Source: an uncultured Roseobacter sp. | GTDB taxonomy: Bacteria > Pseudomonadota > Alphaproteobacteria > Rhodobacterales > Rhodobacteraceae | Direction: 5' to 3' | NCBI RefSeq assembly: GCF_947495025.1 | Contig: NZ_CANLXG010000001.1 | Coordinates: 1,550,001-1,614,000, forward strand | DNA length: 64,000 nucleotides | Shown: piece by piece, positions 56,567-64,000 of the stretch | Numbering within the stretch: position 1 is the stretch's first letter | Layout of the letters: every line of letters begins with the position of its first letter | The notes under the pieces: generated by a model | Databases searched by the model: none | What the model saw: the letters and a program-made list of their open reading frames with translations, nothing else | Told to the model about the DNA's origin: nothing | Program-made: the position numbers and the translations under genes

Positions 56567-57232
56567 ATGTTTCGGTTTGCATTATTGATGGTCACCTTTC
56601 TTTCCGGTGGAGTTGCGACTGCGCAAACGGCTCCTTCTGCTGCCGACATCGCGTCTTATGACGGACTGCATCTGGCGGCTCATCACGGCGACGTCGCGCA
56701 GGTCGTGAGCCTTCTGGAGGCAGGCGCTGATCCGGACATACGGGATCGGGCAAGCCGCACGCCTGCACATGTCGCGGCTTTTGCCTCACATGATGATGTG
56801 ATTACTGCCCTCGCGGAAAGGGGCGCCGACATGAATGCTCTGGACAACCGCCTCTATGACGTGGTGACGATTGCTGCTGTGGCGAACGATCCTGAACTGG
56901 TCTCTCTGGCAATCAGGCTGGGCAACAGTCCAACCCTTGTCACCAGCGTATATGACGGTACGGCGTTGATCGCTGCTGCCCATCTTGGCCACTACGACGT
57001 CGTCAGGCGCCTTGTGGATGGCGGCGCACCGCTTGATCATGTCAACAACCTCGGCTGGACAGCTTTGATGGAAGCCGTTGTTCTGGGCGACGGGGGTGCC
57101 GACCACATCAGAACCGTGCAGATACTCGCAGATGCCGGGGCTGACCGGGCGATTGCCGACAGGGCTGGTGTGACGCCACTTCAGCACGCCAGAGCGCGTG
57201 GCTATGCCGGGATCGCAGCATTGCTTGAATAG
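56567..57232 (+). CDS. Ankyrin-repeat protein with signal peptide
   Basis: A 19-residue signal peptide (ending TAQTAPS) is followed by about five ankyrin repeats: DGLHLAAHHGDVAQVVSLLEAGADPDI, then units near residues 65, 97, 130 and 170, the last ending YAGIAALLE. Exported ankyrin proteins act in protein-protein contact in the periplasm or outside the cell. The start has GGGAG nearby. No operon partner is apparent, since the next gene is 180 bases on and has its own function. Confidence 0.87.
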   Translation: MFRFALLMVTFLSGGVATAQTAPSAADIASYDGLHLAAHHGDVAQVVSLLEAGADPDIRDRASRTPAHVAAFASHDDVITALAERGADMNALDNRLYDVVTIAAVANDPELVSLAIRLGNSPTLVTSVYDGTALIAAAHLGHYDVVRRLVDGGAPLDHVNNLGWTALMEAVVLGDGGADHIRTVQILADAGADRAIADRAGVTPLQHARARGYAGIAALLE

Positions 57233-57412
57233 ATTTCACTGCCGCGCGAGGCAGAGGCCGCGCTGGTACGGCTGGGTCATGAGCACTGCGAATTTGTGAG
57301 ATAATTTTCCGGATTATCAAAAACTTCCGAAAGGAGTTGTCTTGCTTTCACGGGTGTATGGCAACCGGGGAGACCGCCATACTGGCGCAGAACCTCAAGA
57401 TGCGGAGCGCAC

Positions 57413-58282
57413 ATGGCACCAAAGTATTTCGCCCCTCGCGGCGGTCACCCCGGACAGGAGCAGCTGCTCACGGATCGTGCCATTTTCACCGAAGCCTATG
57501 CAGTCATTCCCAGAGGGACGATGCGCGATATCGTGACGAGTTTTCTGCCTTTCTGGGAGAAGACACGCCTTTGGGTGATAGCCCGCCCCATGTCCGGTTT
57601 CGCGGAGACGTTTTCGCAATACATCATGGAAGTCTCGCCTGGTGGCGGCTCTGCCGATCCCGAGCTTGACCCCGGTGCACAAGGCGTTCTGTTCATCGCA
57701 GAAGGCACCGCGGTACTAACTATCGAGGGTTCGGAGCACCAGATGACCGAAGGCGGATACGCCTACATCCCACCCGGCGCCGACTGGTCACTGTTCAACA
57801 AAAGCGCGAAGATGCTGCGGTTTCACTGGGTGCGCAAAGCCTATGAGGCCGTCCCGGGATTACCTCTGCCTGATCCGGTCGTGACCAATGAACAGGATAT
57901 CACCCCGACCGAGATGCCGGGGACGGATGGCAAATGGGCCACGACGCGGTTCGTGGATCCGGAAGATCTGCGCCACGATATGCACGTGACCATCGTGACC
58001 TTCGAGCCGGGGGGCGTCATTCCCTTTCTGGAAACCCACGTGATGGAACACGGGCTTTATGTTCTGGAGGGCAAGGCCGTCTATAACCTCAACAACGACT
58101 GGGTCGAGGTTGAGGCTGGCGATTACATGTGGTTGCGCGCTTTCTGCCCACAGGCCTGCTATGCGGGCGGTCCGGGGCGCTTCCGGTATCTGCTCTACAA
58201 GGATGTAAACCGCCACATGAACGTGTCTGCGCTGTCTGGCAGCACTCTCGTTAACAGGCCTCTCAGCCCTACGGTAAAGTAG
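57413..58282 (+). CDS. allE: (S)-ureidoglycine aminohydrolase AllE
   Basis: The 289-residue protein is a bicupin: the first barrel has GVLFIAEGTAVLTIEG and the second has ETHVMEHGLYVLEGKAVYNL with the metal-binding His/Glu/His pattern. It hydrolyses (S)-ureidoglycine to (S)-ureidoglycolate and ammonia in the ureide pathway, feeding AllA. The ATG at 57413 has GGAG in its leader. It is separated from the other ureide genes by a 950-base space and lies on the opposite strand, so it may be regulated on its own. Confidence 0.9.
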   Translation: MAPKYFAPRGGHPGQEQLLTDRAIFTEAYAVIPRGTMRDIVTSFLPFWEKTRLWVIARPMSGFAETFSQYIMEVSPGGGSADPELDPGAQGVLFIAEGTAVLTIEGSEHQMTEGGYAYIPPGADWSLFNKSAKMLRFHWVRKAYEAVPGLPLPDPVVTNEQDITPTEMPGTDGKWATTRFVDPEDLRHDMHVTIVTFEPGGVIPFLETHVMEHGLYVLEGKAVYNLNNDWVEVEAGDYMWLRAFCPQACYAGGPGRFRYLLYKDVNRHMNVSALSGSTLVNRPLSPTVK

Positions 58283-59175
58283 TTTTTCCCGACGCTGAAA
58301 GTACCTGCATCTCGCGGGTACGGTCTTTGTCCGGGCCCGATATACGCGCCGTTTCAGGACAGACCCGCAGGCGACCCCGTAAGCCGGCGCAATACGGTGA
58401 CAGCGTGTCCCTCCCATGAAGGCGATCGGGCGCAGCTGACATCCCGAACACCGATGCGTTCCGCTTCTCTTTCGGGACGCCTCCCCTCCGACACCACCCG
58501 ATCCAAACACCGCGGCCAATGCGCAGAGCGGACGCATGGATCCGTGCCGCTGCCGACGCGCCCGGCACTGCCGTCCATCTGTTCATCAGCGCGGCAGCCG
58601 GGCGTGAAACCGCCCTGTCCTGTCATGCCGCACCTGTACACGTGAAATCGCATGCCGATTGACTGCGCCCCTGAGCGGACCAGACGACTGAGGCACGTCT
58701 TTTACAGCCGCTGGTGTCTGTCAGAGCCCAAAGGATTGCCCCCGGACTGCCAGATCCTGCGCGCAGATATGCAATCCCCGTATATGATTTTCAGACTGAC
58801 GTCTTTTTTTTGCAGGCTGCGACTGACCCACAGGGCAAAAGGAAAGACGAAAACGACATCTCCTGCGCGTCGGATTTGCTGAGCGGACTGCAACATTCGT
58901 CAACTGCCCGGGTGTGGCCGGTCTGACCACGCAGATCACATAAGGTCAGGCTGTCCAGGCACTGGTCCACACCTGCCCTGAAAAGACAGACACGCCGCCT
59001 GAACAGTCCGTAGGATCGCGCACGAACAAACCGTATGAAACACCCTGCCCGGGTCCTGGCAGGGCCTGCGCCCTGTCGTGACTGTGGCAAGGTCGGAGAA
59101 AGCCTGATCCTGCAGGCTCAGGGTCGGGTCTGTCATCAGCGCCGCCCGCACCAGACAGCACAAAAGGCGCAACAG
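58283..59175. other. Gene-free stretch between allE and the permease terminator
   Basis: I find no supported coding region in these roughly 890 bases; the open frames on either strand lack sites, composition or family features. No tRNA cloverleaf is visible. Near its right end is the terminator of the minus-strand permease. Confidence 0.55.
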
Positions 59176-59204
59176 AAAGGCCCGGTCGATCTGACCGGGC
59201 CTTT
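59176..59204 (-). terminator. Rho-independent terminator of the permease operon (possibly bidirectional)
   Basis: A perfect 12-bp stem, AAAGGCCCGGTC paired with GACCGGGCCTTT, closes the five-base loop GATCT. It lies 28 bases after the permease stop. T-rich runs occur on both sides (TTTT on the plus strand, TTTCTGTT on the minus), so it could stop transcripts from either direction. Confidence 0.85.
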
Positions 59205-59232
59205 TGCGTTTTCGGAACTTCTTTGGCAGCGA

Positions 59233-60657
59233 TCAGACGTGATCGTCTCTCACAAGCTCGCCGTGACCATGACCCGCCAGACCGCCGGAGACCTCTTCGG
59301 TGGCTTCACCGCTGAGTTCTTCGGGCAGGATGAGGTTCAGCACGATGGCGATCAGCGCCGCAGGAAGCAGACCCGATGTCAGCAGGATTTTGATGGTGCC
59401 CTCAAGATGCTGAAGAGCGCCGGGTTCCTGTTGCAGGCCCAGACCCACGGACAGGGAAATCGCAAAGATCACCATATTGCGGCGGTTCCAGCGCACATCC
59501 GACAGCATTGAGATACCGGCAGCCACAACCATACCGAACATCACAATCACACCGCCGCCCAGAACTTCGATCGGAATGGAAGAGACCACCGCACCCACCT
59601 TGGGTACCAGACCGGCGGCAATCAGGAAGAGTGCGCCGATGGTAACAACATGACGGCTCATGACACCCGTCATGGCGATCAGACCAACGTTCTGTGAGAA
59701 CGACGTGTTGGGCAATGCGCCAAAGAAACCCGAAATCGCCGTGCCAACGCCGTCGGCATAGGTCGCGCCCCGGATTTCCCGGTCTGTTGCTTCGCGGCCC
59801 GCACCCCCTTTGGTAATGCCCGAGACATCCCCGACCGTTTCAACGGCAGACACAAAGGCCATCAGGCAAAAGCCAATGATGGCAGCGGCCGTGAATTCAA
59901 CCCCGAAGTGGAACGGGTTCGGCAACGCAAATGGTGCGGCACGACCCACATTGGCCAGGCTGACCTCACCCAGCATAAAGGCATACGCATACCCTGCCAG
60001 CAGGCCGATCAGAACAGCGGAGACCGACAGCATACCGCGTGCAAAGAACTTCAGCCCCAGTGTCACAAAGATAACGATCAGTGCCATAGACCAGTTCAGA
60101 AGCGAGCCGTACTGCTCCGTTCCGATAGCCGGCACGCCACCGGCGGCATACTGGATGCCAACCTTTACAAGGGCGAGACCAATCATTGTCACAACGAGAC
60201 CTGTGACAAGCGGCGGAAGGGCAAAGCGTATTCTGCCGATGAAAAGTCCCAGGACTGCATGGAAAAGACCGCCCACAATCACACCTCCCATGACGACAGC
60301 AATGGCATCAACGCCCTTGCCCACAACCAGTGGGATCATGATCGGAATGAAGGCAAAGGACGTGCCCTGAACAATCGGCAGACCCGCACCGATGGGCCCG
60401 AGAGTGATTGACTGGAGCAGCGTCGCAACGCCCGCAAAAAACATCGACATCTGGATCATGTAGATCATCTGCGGGAAATCGGGGCTGTTGGAGCCAAAAC
60501 CGAAACCCGCAGCGCCACATACGATGATCGCAGGGGTGACGTTGGACACGAACATCGCAAGAACGTGCTGGATACCCAGCGGCACGGCCTTGTGAAGCGG
60601 CGGCGTGTAGTTTGGATCGCGGAGTTGTTCCGGCGTTCCGATGGTTGAATCTGACAT
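59233..60657 (-). CDS. Nucleobase:cation symporter-2 (uracil/xanthine/urate permease)
   Basis: The 474-residue protein has about 13-14 hydrophobic segments and the NCS2 signature SQNVGLIAMTGVMSRHV. It imports a purine such as xanthine or urate with protons or sodium. The ATG at 60657 has GGGAGGG upstream. The ureide genes lie directly upstream on the same strand, which points to urate or xanthine as the substrate. It ends with a His-containing tail (LAGHGHGEL). Confidence 0.9.
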   Translation of the reverse strand: MSDSTIGTPEQLRDPNYTPPLHKAVPLGIQHVLAMFVSNVTPAIIVCGAAGFGFGSNSPDFPQMIYMIQMSMFFAGVATLLQSITLGPIGAGLPIVQGTSFAFIPIMIPLVVGKGVDAIAVVMGGVIVGGLFHAVLGLFIGRIRFALPPLVTGLVVTMIGLALVKVGIQYAAGGVPAIGTEQYGSLLNWSMALIVIFVTLGLKFFARGMLSVSAVLIGLLAGYAYAFMLGEVSLANVGRAAPFALPNPFHFGVEFTAAAIIGFCLMAFVSAVETVGDVSGITKGGAGREATDREIRGATYADGVGTAISGFFGALPNTSFSQNVGLIAMTGVMSRHVVTIGALFLIAAGLVPKVGAVVSSIPIEVLGGGVIVMFGMVVAAGISMLSDVRWNRRNMVIFAISLSVGLGLQQEPGALQHLEGTIKILLTSGLLPAALIAIVLNLILPEELSGEATEEVSGGLAGHGHGELVRDDHV

Positions 60658-60705
60658 GAGTTGTCCCTCCCTGTTTTTCCGCGTCGCCTTCCCGGGCCAC
60701 GCGCT

Positions 60706-61200
60706 TTATCGTTCGATGGTGATTGGTTCGTCGAACCAGTGTTCTTCGAGATTTGGCCCGTCGGTCACTCTGTCCACGACCATGAACAACGCCGTTTCTG
60801 TTGACGTACCGGCGAGCGGGCACAAAACCCCGTGCCAGACGTTACGGCCGATGTTCACGCCCTGGCCGGGGCCTGCGATAAAGGCACGCGGATTGTGTGG
60901 GACGCCGTTCTGATCGTCGGCCAGGACCACGAGGTACTCGCCTGGCTGCATTGGCAGAAAAGCCTGGCTCCCATGCGGATGGCGCTCCATCATCTCCATC
61001 CTGTACGGCGTGGTGAACGTTGCCGACCGGAAGATGCTGATGCCTGTCTCCCCTTTGACATCGGGGCGTGCCAGGTCATGGAAACGTGCGCAGAAACCCT
61101 GGTTGATGAGCTTGTCCGCCTCGCCTGATGCCTCAATCAACTCGGCCAGCCCGGCGACAGCCTCCTGCGAGATCTGTGTTGCGCGCAGCGTTTCTGTCAT
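60706..61200 (-). CDS. allA: Ureidoglycolate lyase AllA
   Basis: The 164-residue protein has the cupin-like ureidoglycolate lyase fold: HPHGSQAFLPMQ and NIGRNVWHGVLCPL carry the conserved His residues. It splits ureidoglycolate to glyoxylate and urea. The ATG overlaps the puuE-uraD stop by four bases, so it is co-translated. It precedes the NCS2 permease gene by 48 bases. Confidence 0.9.
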   Translation of the reverse strand: MTETLRATQISQEAVAGLAELIEASGEADKLINQGFCARFHDLARPDVKGETGISIFRSATFTTPYRMEMMERHPHGSQAFLPMQPGEYLVVLADDQNGVPHNPRAFIAGPGQGVNIGRNVWHGVLCPLAGTSTETALFMVVDRVTDGPNLEEHWFDEPITIER

Positions 61201-62609
61201 AAGCCCAGCTTCTCGATCAGACGCAGTTCGGCAATCCGTTCCACCTGACGGCAGGCCTCTGCAAATTCAGTTTCACGATCATTGCCGATACGGCGTCGGA
61301 ACGCGTCAAGGATCGTGGCTTTGGTGTTGTCTTTCACTGCAATGATGAAAGGGAACCCGTGGCGTTCCACGTATTGTGCATTGAGAGCGCCGAACATCGC
61401 GCGTTCTTCGTCGGTGAGCAGGTCAAGACCCGCGCCTGCCTGTTCCGCGGTACTTTCAGCCGTCAGTCTGCCGGCGGCGGCCAGCTTGCCCGCCAGATCA
61501 GGGTGCGCGGTAAGTACGCCCAGGCGCTTTTCATCAGGCGCGCTGCGAAAGATACGGCAAAGTGCATTGTGCACACCCGCGGCCGTGTCATGGGTCGGAC
61601 CCAGCTCCAGACCATGTGCGCCTTCGGCGATCCAGGGACTGTGCTCAAAAATTCCACCAAATTCCGCGACAAAGGCCTCAGGTTCCATTTCGGAAGGCCG
61701 TGGCCGGGTCACCGGCGGATGTACCTCTGCCCAGTGATCAGCAATCTGTTCGCGGGTGGCGAACCAGACACCGTCGTGTTGCCGGAAGTGCTCCAGTGCC
61801 CGTTTCAGTGCCATGGCACGCCCGGGCCGCCCGATCAGCCGACAGTGCAGCCCGATTGACAGGATTGACGGGTAACCCGCCTCTCCTTCCGCATAGAGCA
61901 TGTCAAAGCTGTCCCTGAGATAGCTCTCAAACTGGTCGCCATTGGTATAGCCCGCCTGAATGGCAAACCGCATGTCGTTGCAGTCCATCGTGTAGGGCAC
62001 AATCAGCTGGTCTTTGCCGCCGGCGCGGGTCCAGTAGGGCAGATCATCGGCGTAGCTGTCGGCGATGTAGGCAAAGTCGCCCTCTTCTGCCACCAGATCC
62101 ACGGTGTTCATGGAACAGCGTCCGGTGTACCAGCCGCGTGGCGCAGCACCCGTGACCTCTGTGTGCAGGCGGATCGCCTCGCGGATATGTGCGCGCTCTT
62201 CGTCGGCAGGCATATCCTTGTGTTCAACCCACTTCAGACCGTGGGAGGCAATCTCCCATCCACTGGCGCGCATGGCCGCGACCTGTTCCGGCGCACGCGC
62301 CAGGGCTGTAGCCACTCCGTAGACGGTGACCGGCAGATCGCCGAGCAACCGGTGAACGCGCCAGAAGCCCGCGCGTGCACCATATTCGTAGATCGATTCC
62401 ATGTTCCAGTGACGCTGCCCAGGCCAGGGAGCCGCGCCTGTAATTTCAGACAGAAACGCCTCTGATGCCGCATCGCCATGCAAGACATTGTTTTCGCCGC
62501 CTTCTTCGTAGTTCAGAACGATCTGGACAGCGATCTTTGCGCCACCGGGCCAGTTCACCGCGGGCGGGCTGGCACCATAGCCTGTCATATCACGGGGATA
62601 GCGATGCAT
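61197..62609 (-). CDS. puuE: Bifunctional allantoinase (PuuE) and OHCU decarboxylase (UraD)
   Basis: The 470-residue protein joins two steps. Residues 1 to about 300 are a polysaccharide-deacetylase-fold allantoinase of the PuuE type (GGENNVLHGDAASE, ASHGLKW, IGLHCRLIGRPGR). Residues about 310-470 are the helical OHCU decarboxylase: HSPWIAEGAH, LTAHPDLAGK, NAQYVERHGFPFII. It converts OHCU to allantoin and allantoin to allantoate. The ATG at 62609 is six bases behind GAGGA, better than the ATG at 62615, which touches it. Confidence 0.9.
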   Translation of the reverse strand: MHRYPRDMTGYGASPPAVNWPGGAKIAVQIVLNYEEGGENNVLHGDAASEAFLSEITGAAPWPGQRHWNMESIYEYGARAGFWRVHRLLGDLPVTVYGVATALARAPEQVAAMRASGWEIASHGLKWVEHKDMPADEERAHIREAIRLHTEVTGAAPRGWYTGRCSMNTVDLVAEEGDFAYIADSYADDLPYWTRAGGKDQLIVPYTMDCNDMRFAIQAGYTNGDQFESYLRDSFDMLYAEGEAGYPSILSIGLHCRLIGRPGRAMALKRALEHFRQHDGVWFATREQIADHWAEVHPPVTRPRPSEMEPEAFVAEFGGIFEHSPWIAEGAHGLELGPTHDTAAGVHNALCRIFRSAPDEKRLGVLTAHPDLAGKLAAAGRLTAESTAEQAGAGLDLLTDEERAMFGALNAQYVERHGFPFIIAVKDNTKATILDAFRRRIGNDRETEFAEACRQVERIAELRLIEKLGL

Positions 62610-62662
62610 AGACATTCCTCAATCTGCGTGGGTGATCTATAGAGCAAAACAATACAGCTGTT

Positions 62663-62681
62663 TTTCAAGAAATTTTTGAAA
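62663..62681. promoter_or_regulatory. 19-base near-perfect palindrome between puuE-uraD and uraH
   Basis: TTTCAA and TTGAAA are separated by seven bases, with an AA/TT symmetry inside. The element lies in the 146-base space between the two divergent ureide genes, so it could serve as a common operator for a purine-responsive regulator. No regulator gene is placed beside it except the LysR gene at the window end. Confidence 0.5.
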
Positions 62682-62755
62682 GAGCCTATTGTGTAAGGGA
62701 TTTGATGCGAAATGGCATGTCTGCCACACAGGGCAGGCGCAAACCGGAGGATTTT

Positions 62756-63109
62756 ATGAGCGGATATCTGACAACACATGTCCTGGACACAGCACGCGGA
62801 TGTCCTGCGAAAGGCCTCAGAATTGATCTCTTCCGCATCCAAGGTGAGAGCAGGACGCATCTGAAAACGCTTGTGACCAATGACGACGGTCGGACCGACG
62901 AGCAGATTCTGCCCGCGGATGCGTTTGAGACGGGTGTCTACGAGCTGGTTTTCCACGCCGGTGATTATCTGGATGCGACCGGCGCACCATCAGAAGATCC
63001 CCGCTTTCTGGATGTAGTGCCGCTGCGGTTCGGGATGTCCGAAGCGTCTCATTATCACGTACCGCTTCTGCTCTCGCCTTTCGGGTATTCGACCTATCGC
63101 GGCAGCTAG
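62756..63109 (+). CDS. uraH: 5-hydroxyisourate hydrolase UraH (transthyretin-like)
   Basis: The 117-residue protein has the transthyretin-like HIU hydrolase hallmarks: [14 protein letters not shown] at the N-terminus, DDGRTD in the middle and the C-terminal signature YRGS. It converts 5-hydroxyisourate to OHCU, the substrate of the UraD part encoded divergently. The ATG at 62756 follows GGAGG; the longer frame starts in the intergenic space. Its stop overlaps the LysR gene stop by four bases, from the other strand. Confidence 0.92.
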   Translation: MSGYLTTHVLDTARGCPAKGLRIDLFRIQGESRTHLKTLVTNDDGRTDEQILPADAFETGVYELVFHAGDYLDATGAPSEDPRFLDVVPLRFGMSEASHYHVPLLLSPFGYSTYRGS

Positions 63110-64000
63110 TCCGGGTCGTCAGCACTGACCACGTCAGCGATCTTTTCAATAATGTACTCCATGAAAAGGCGGGTCTTGGGATCCTGCCTCTTTCTGTGCG
63201 TGAACAGACACGCCATCTGGATCGGCTCCGGCGGTGTTTCTTCACACACGGCGACAAGACGGCCTTGGCGCAGGTGGTCTGCCACTTCAAAAACGGGCTT
63301 CATCGCGATGCCGTGGCCAGCCAGCGCCCAGTCTGTCAGCACATCCCCATCATCGGATTCGTAACGGCCCGCGACGCGGAACCTTTTTGGCCCGGTGTCA
63401 GTCACCAGACGCCAGCGAAACTCTGTCGCGCCCGGAAAACGCAGGTTGAGACATTCGTGTGCATCAGAGACCAGCACGTCGCCGTTTGTGGGATGTCCCC
63501 GCTTTCTGATGTAATCCGGTGAGGCGCAGAGTACGCGGCGCACATCCGCGATTTTCCGAATGCGCAGATTGCTGTCTTCGGGATTGCCCAGAAAGAAAGC
63601 GAGGTCGAGCCCCTCTGTCGTCAGATCCACTTTCCGGTCTGTCATTCTGAGCCGCATCCTGACCTCCGGATAAAGCTGCAGAAACCCCGGCACCTGCGGT
63701 GCAATCAGTCTTCTGCCGACCCCGAGGGGCGCCGCCACGTAAAGAGATCCTTTTGGATTGTCGGTCATGTTGATGACCTGTGCCTCGGCATTTTCAACCG
63801 CTTCCAGCACCTCACAGGCTGCACCGAAAAAGGTTTTGCCCTGGTCAGTGGGTGCAAGGCTGCGCGTGGTGCGCTGAAACAACCGGACGCCCAGATGCTC
63901 TTCGAGCTGTGAAATGCGCGATGACGTTACAGCGGGTGAAATCCGCAGATCGCGCCCGGCAGCTGACATGCTGCCAAGTTCATAGACGCGGACAAACGTA
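63106..64000 (-). CDS. LysR-family regulator (5' end outside window)
   Basis: The HTH is visible at the right edge: [22 protein letters not shown], then [15 protein letters not shown]. Reading past the ATG at 63969 the frame stays open with FVRVYELG, which belongs to the LysR N-terminus, so the true start lies beyond 64000. The 200-residue effector-binding domain is complete. It is convergent with uraH, so it may or may not regulate the ureide genes. Confidence 0.88.
   Translation of the reverse strand, partial: TFVRVYELGSMSAAGRDLRISPAVTSSRISQLEEHLGVRLFQRTTRSLAPTDQGKTFFGAACEVLEAVENAEAQVINMTDNPKGSLYVAAPLGVGRRLIAPQVPGFLQLYPEVRMRLRMTDRKVDLTTEGLDLAFFLGNPEDSNLRIRKIADVRRVLCASPDYIRKRGHPTNGDVLVSDAHECLNLRFPGATEFRWRLVTDTGPKRFRVAGRYESDDGDVLTDWALAGHGIAMKPVFEVADHLRQGRLVAVCEETPPEPIQMACLFTHRKRQDPKTRLFMEYIIEKIADVVSADDPD

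Noticed and set aside
56226..56588. Open frame of 120 codons before the ankyrin gene
   Set aside because: It has an improbable composition, no ribosome site, and overlaps the ankyrin gene, which has a good one.
58283..59175. Possible small genes or a tRNA in the longest gene-free part of the ureide region
   Set aside because: No open frame has a ribosome site or family feature and no cloverleaf with the conserved T-loop was seen.

Overview
The window reads as chromosome of an alphaproteobacterium of the marine Roseobacter/Rhodobacteraceae type. Evidence: a GC-rich sequence with short spacers, TRAP and sugar ABC uptake systems, a HemP/imelysin/di-haem iron cluster, a Rhizobium-type rha locus, a tmpAB phosphonate pair and a PuuE-UraD fusion. 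I see no rRNA, tRNA, CRISPR array, insertion sequence or phage integration module. Both edges cut through genes.

Layout. (1) Positions 1-11095 hold five tightly coupled genes for large, beta-rich proteins of unknown function, the last a BNR/YVTN-type beta-propeller of 1124 residues; this is the least explained part of the window and the best candidate for an undescribed system. (2) 11.3-16.6 kb: a GST, a three-domain flavin/iron-sulfur reductase fusion, an XRE/MmyB-type regulator, two small membrane proteins and an alpha/beta hydrolase. (3) 16.6-21.1 kb: a DUF2975/HTH pair, a lipoprotein, a free-standing winged-helix protein, a CPA1 antiporter and a sigma/zinc anti-sigma pair. (4) 21.2-27.0 kb: an iron operon (hemP, Cys/His-rich unknown, irpA, di-haem oxidoreductase, imelysin, DUF1513) with palindromes upstream. 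(5) 27.7-29.2 kb: an ECF41 sigma factor with its carboxymuconolactone-decarboxylase partner and a matching promoter. (6) 29.7-35.3 kb: a DUF442 phosphatase, then a GntR-controlled TRAP transporter with an SDR and a cupin. (7) 35.5-44 kb: a multi-pass membrane alpha/beta hydrolase, tmpB-tmpA with a divergent LysR gene, a small lipoprotein, and a serine hydrolase with a membrane AraC regulator. (8) 44.3-55 kb: a complete L-rhamnose uptake and catabolic locus, rhaR-S-T-P-Q-U-K on the minus strand and rhaD-rhaI divergent. (9) 55-64 kb: an EamA exporter, an ankyrin protein and the ureide (urate/allantoin) genes allE, NCS2 permease, allA, puuE-uraD and uraH, then a LysR gene cut by the window end.

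How it fits together. Most of the window is a set of scavenging modules: iron/haem, rhamnose, a TRAP substrate, trimethylaminoethylphosphonate, and purine-derived nitrogen. Each has its own local regulator or candidate operator. The rha locus covers every step from uptake to DHAP plus lactate. The ureide locus covers hydroxyisourate to allantoate and ureidoglycine to glyoxylate plus urea; urate oxidation and the allantoate amidohydrolase must lie elsewhere. Functions are assigned from reading sequences and motifs; no database search was possible.
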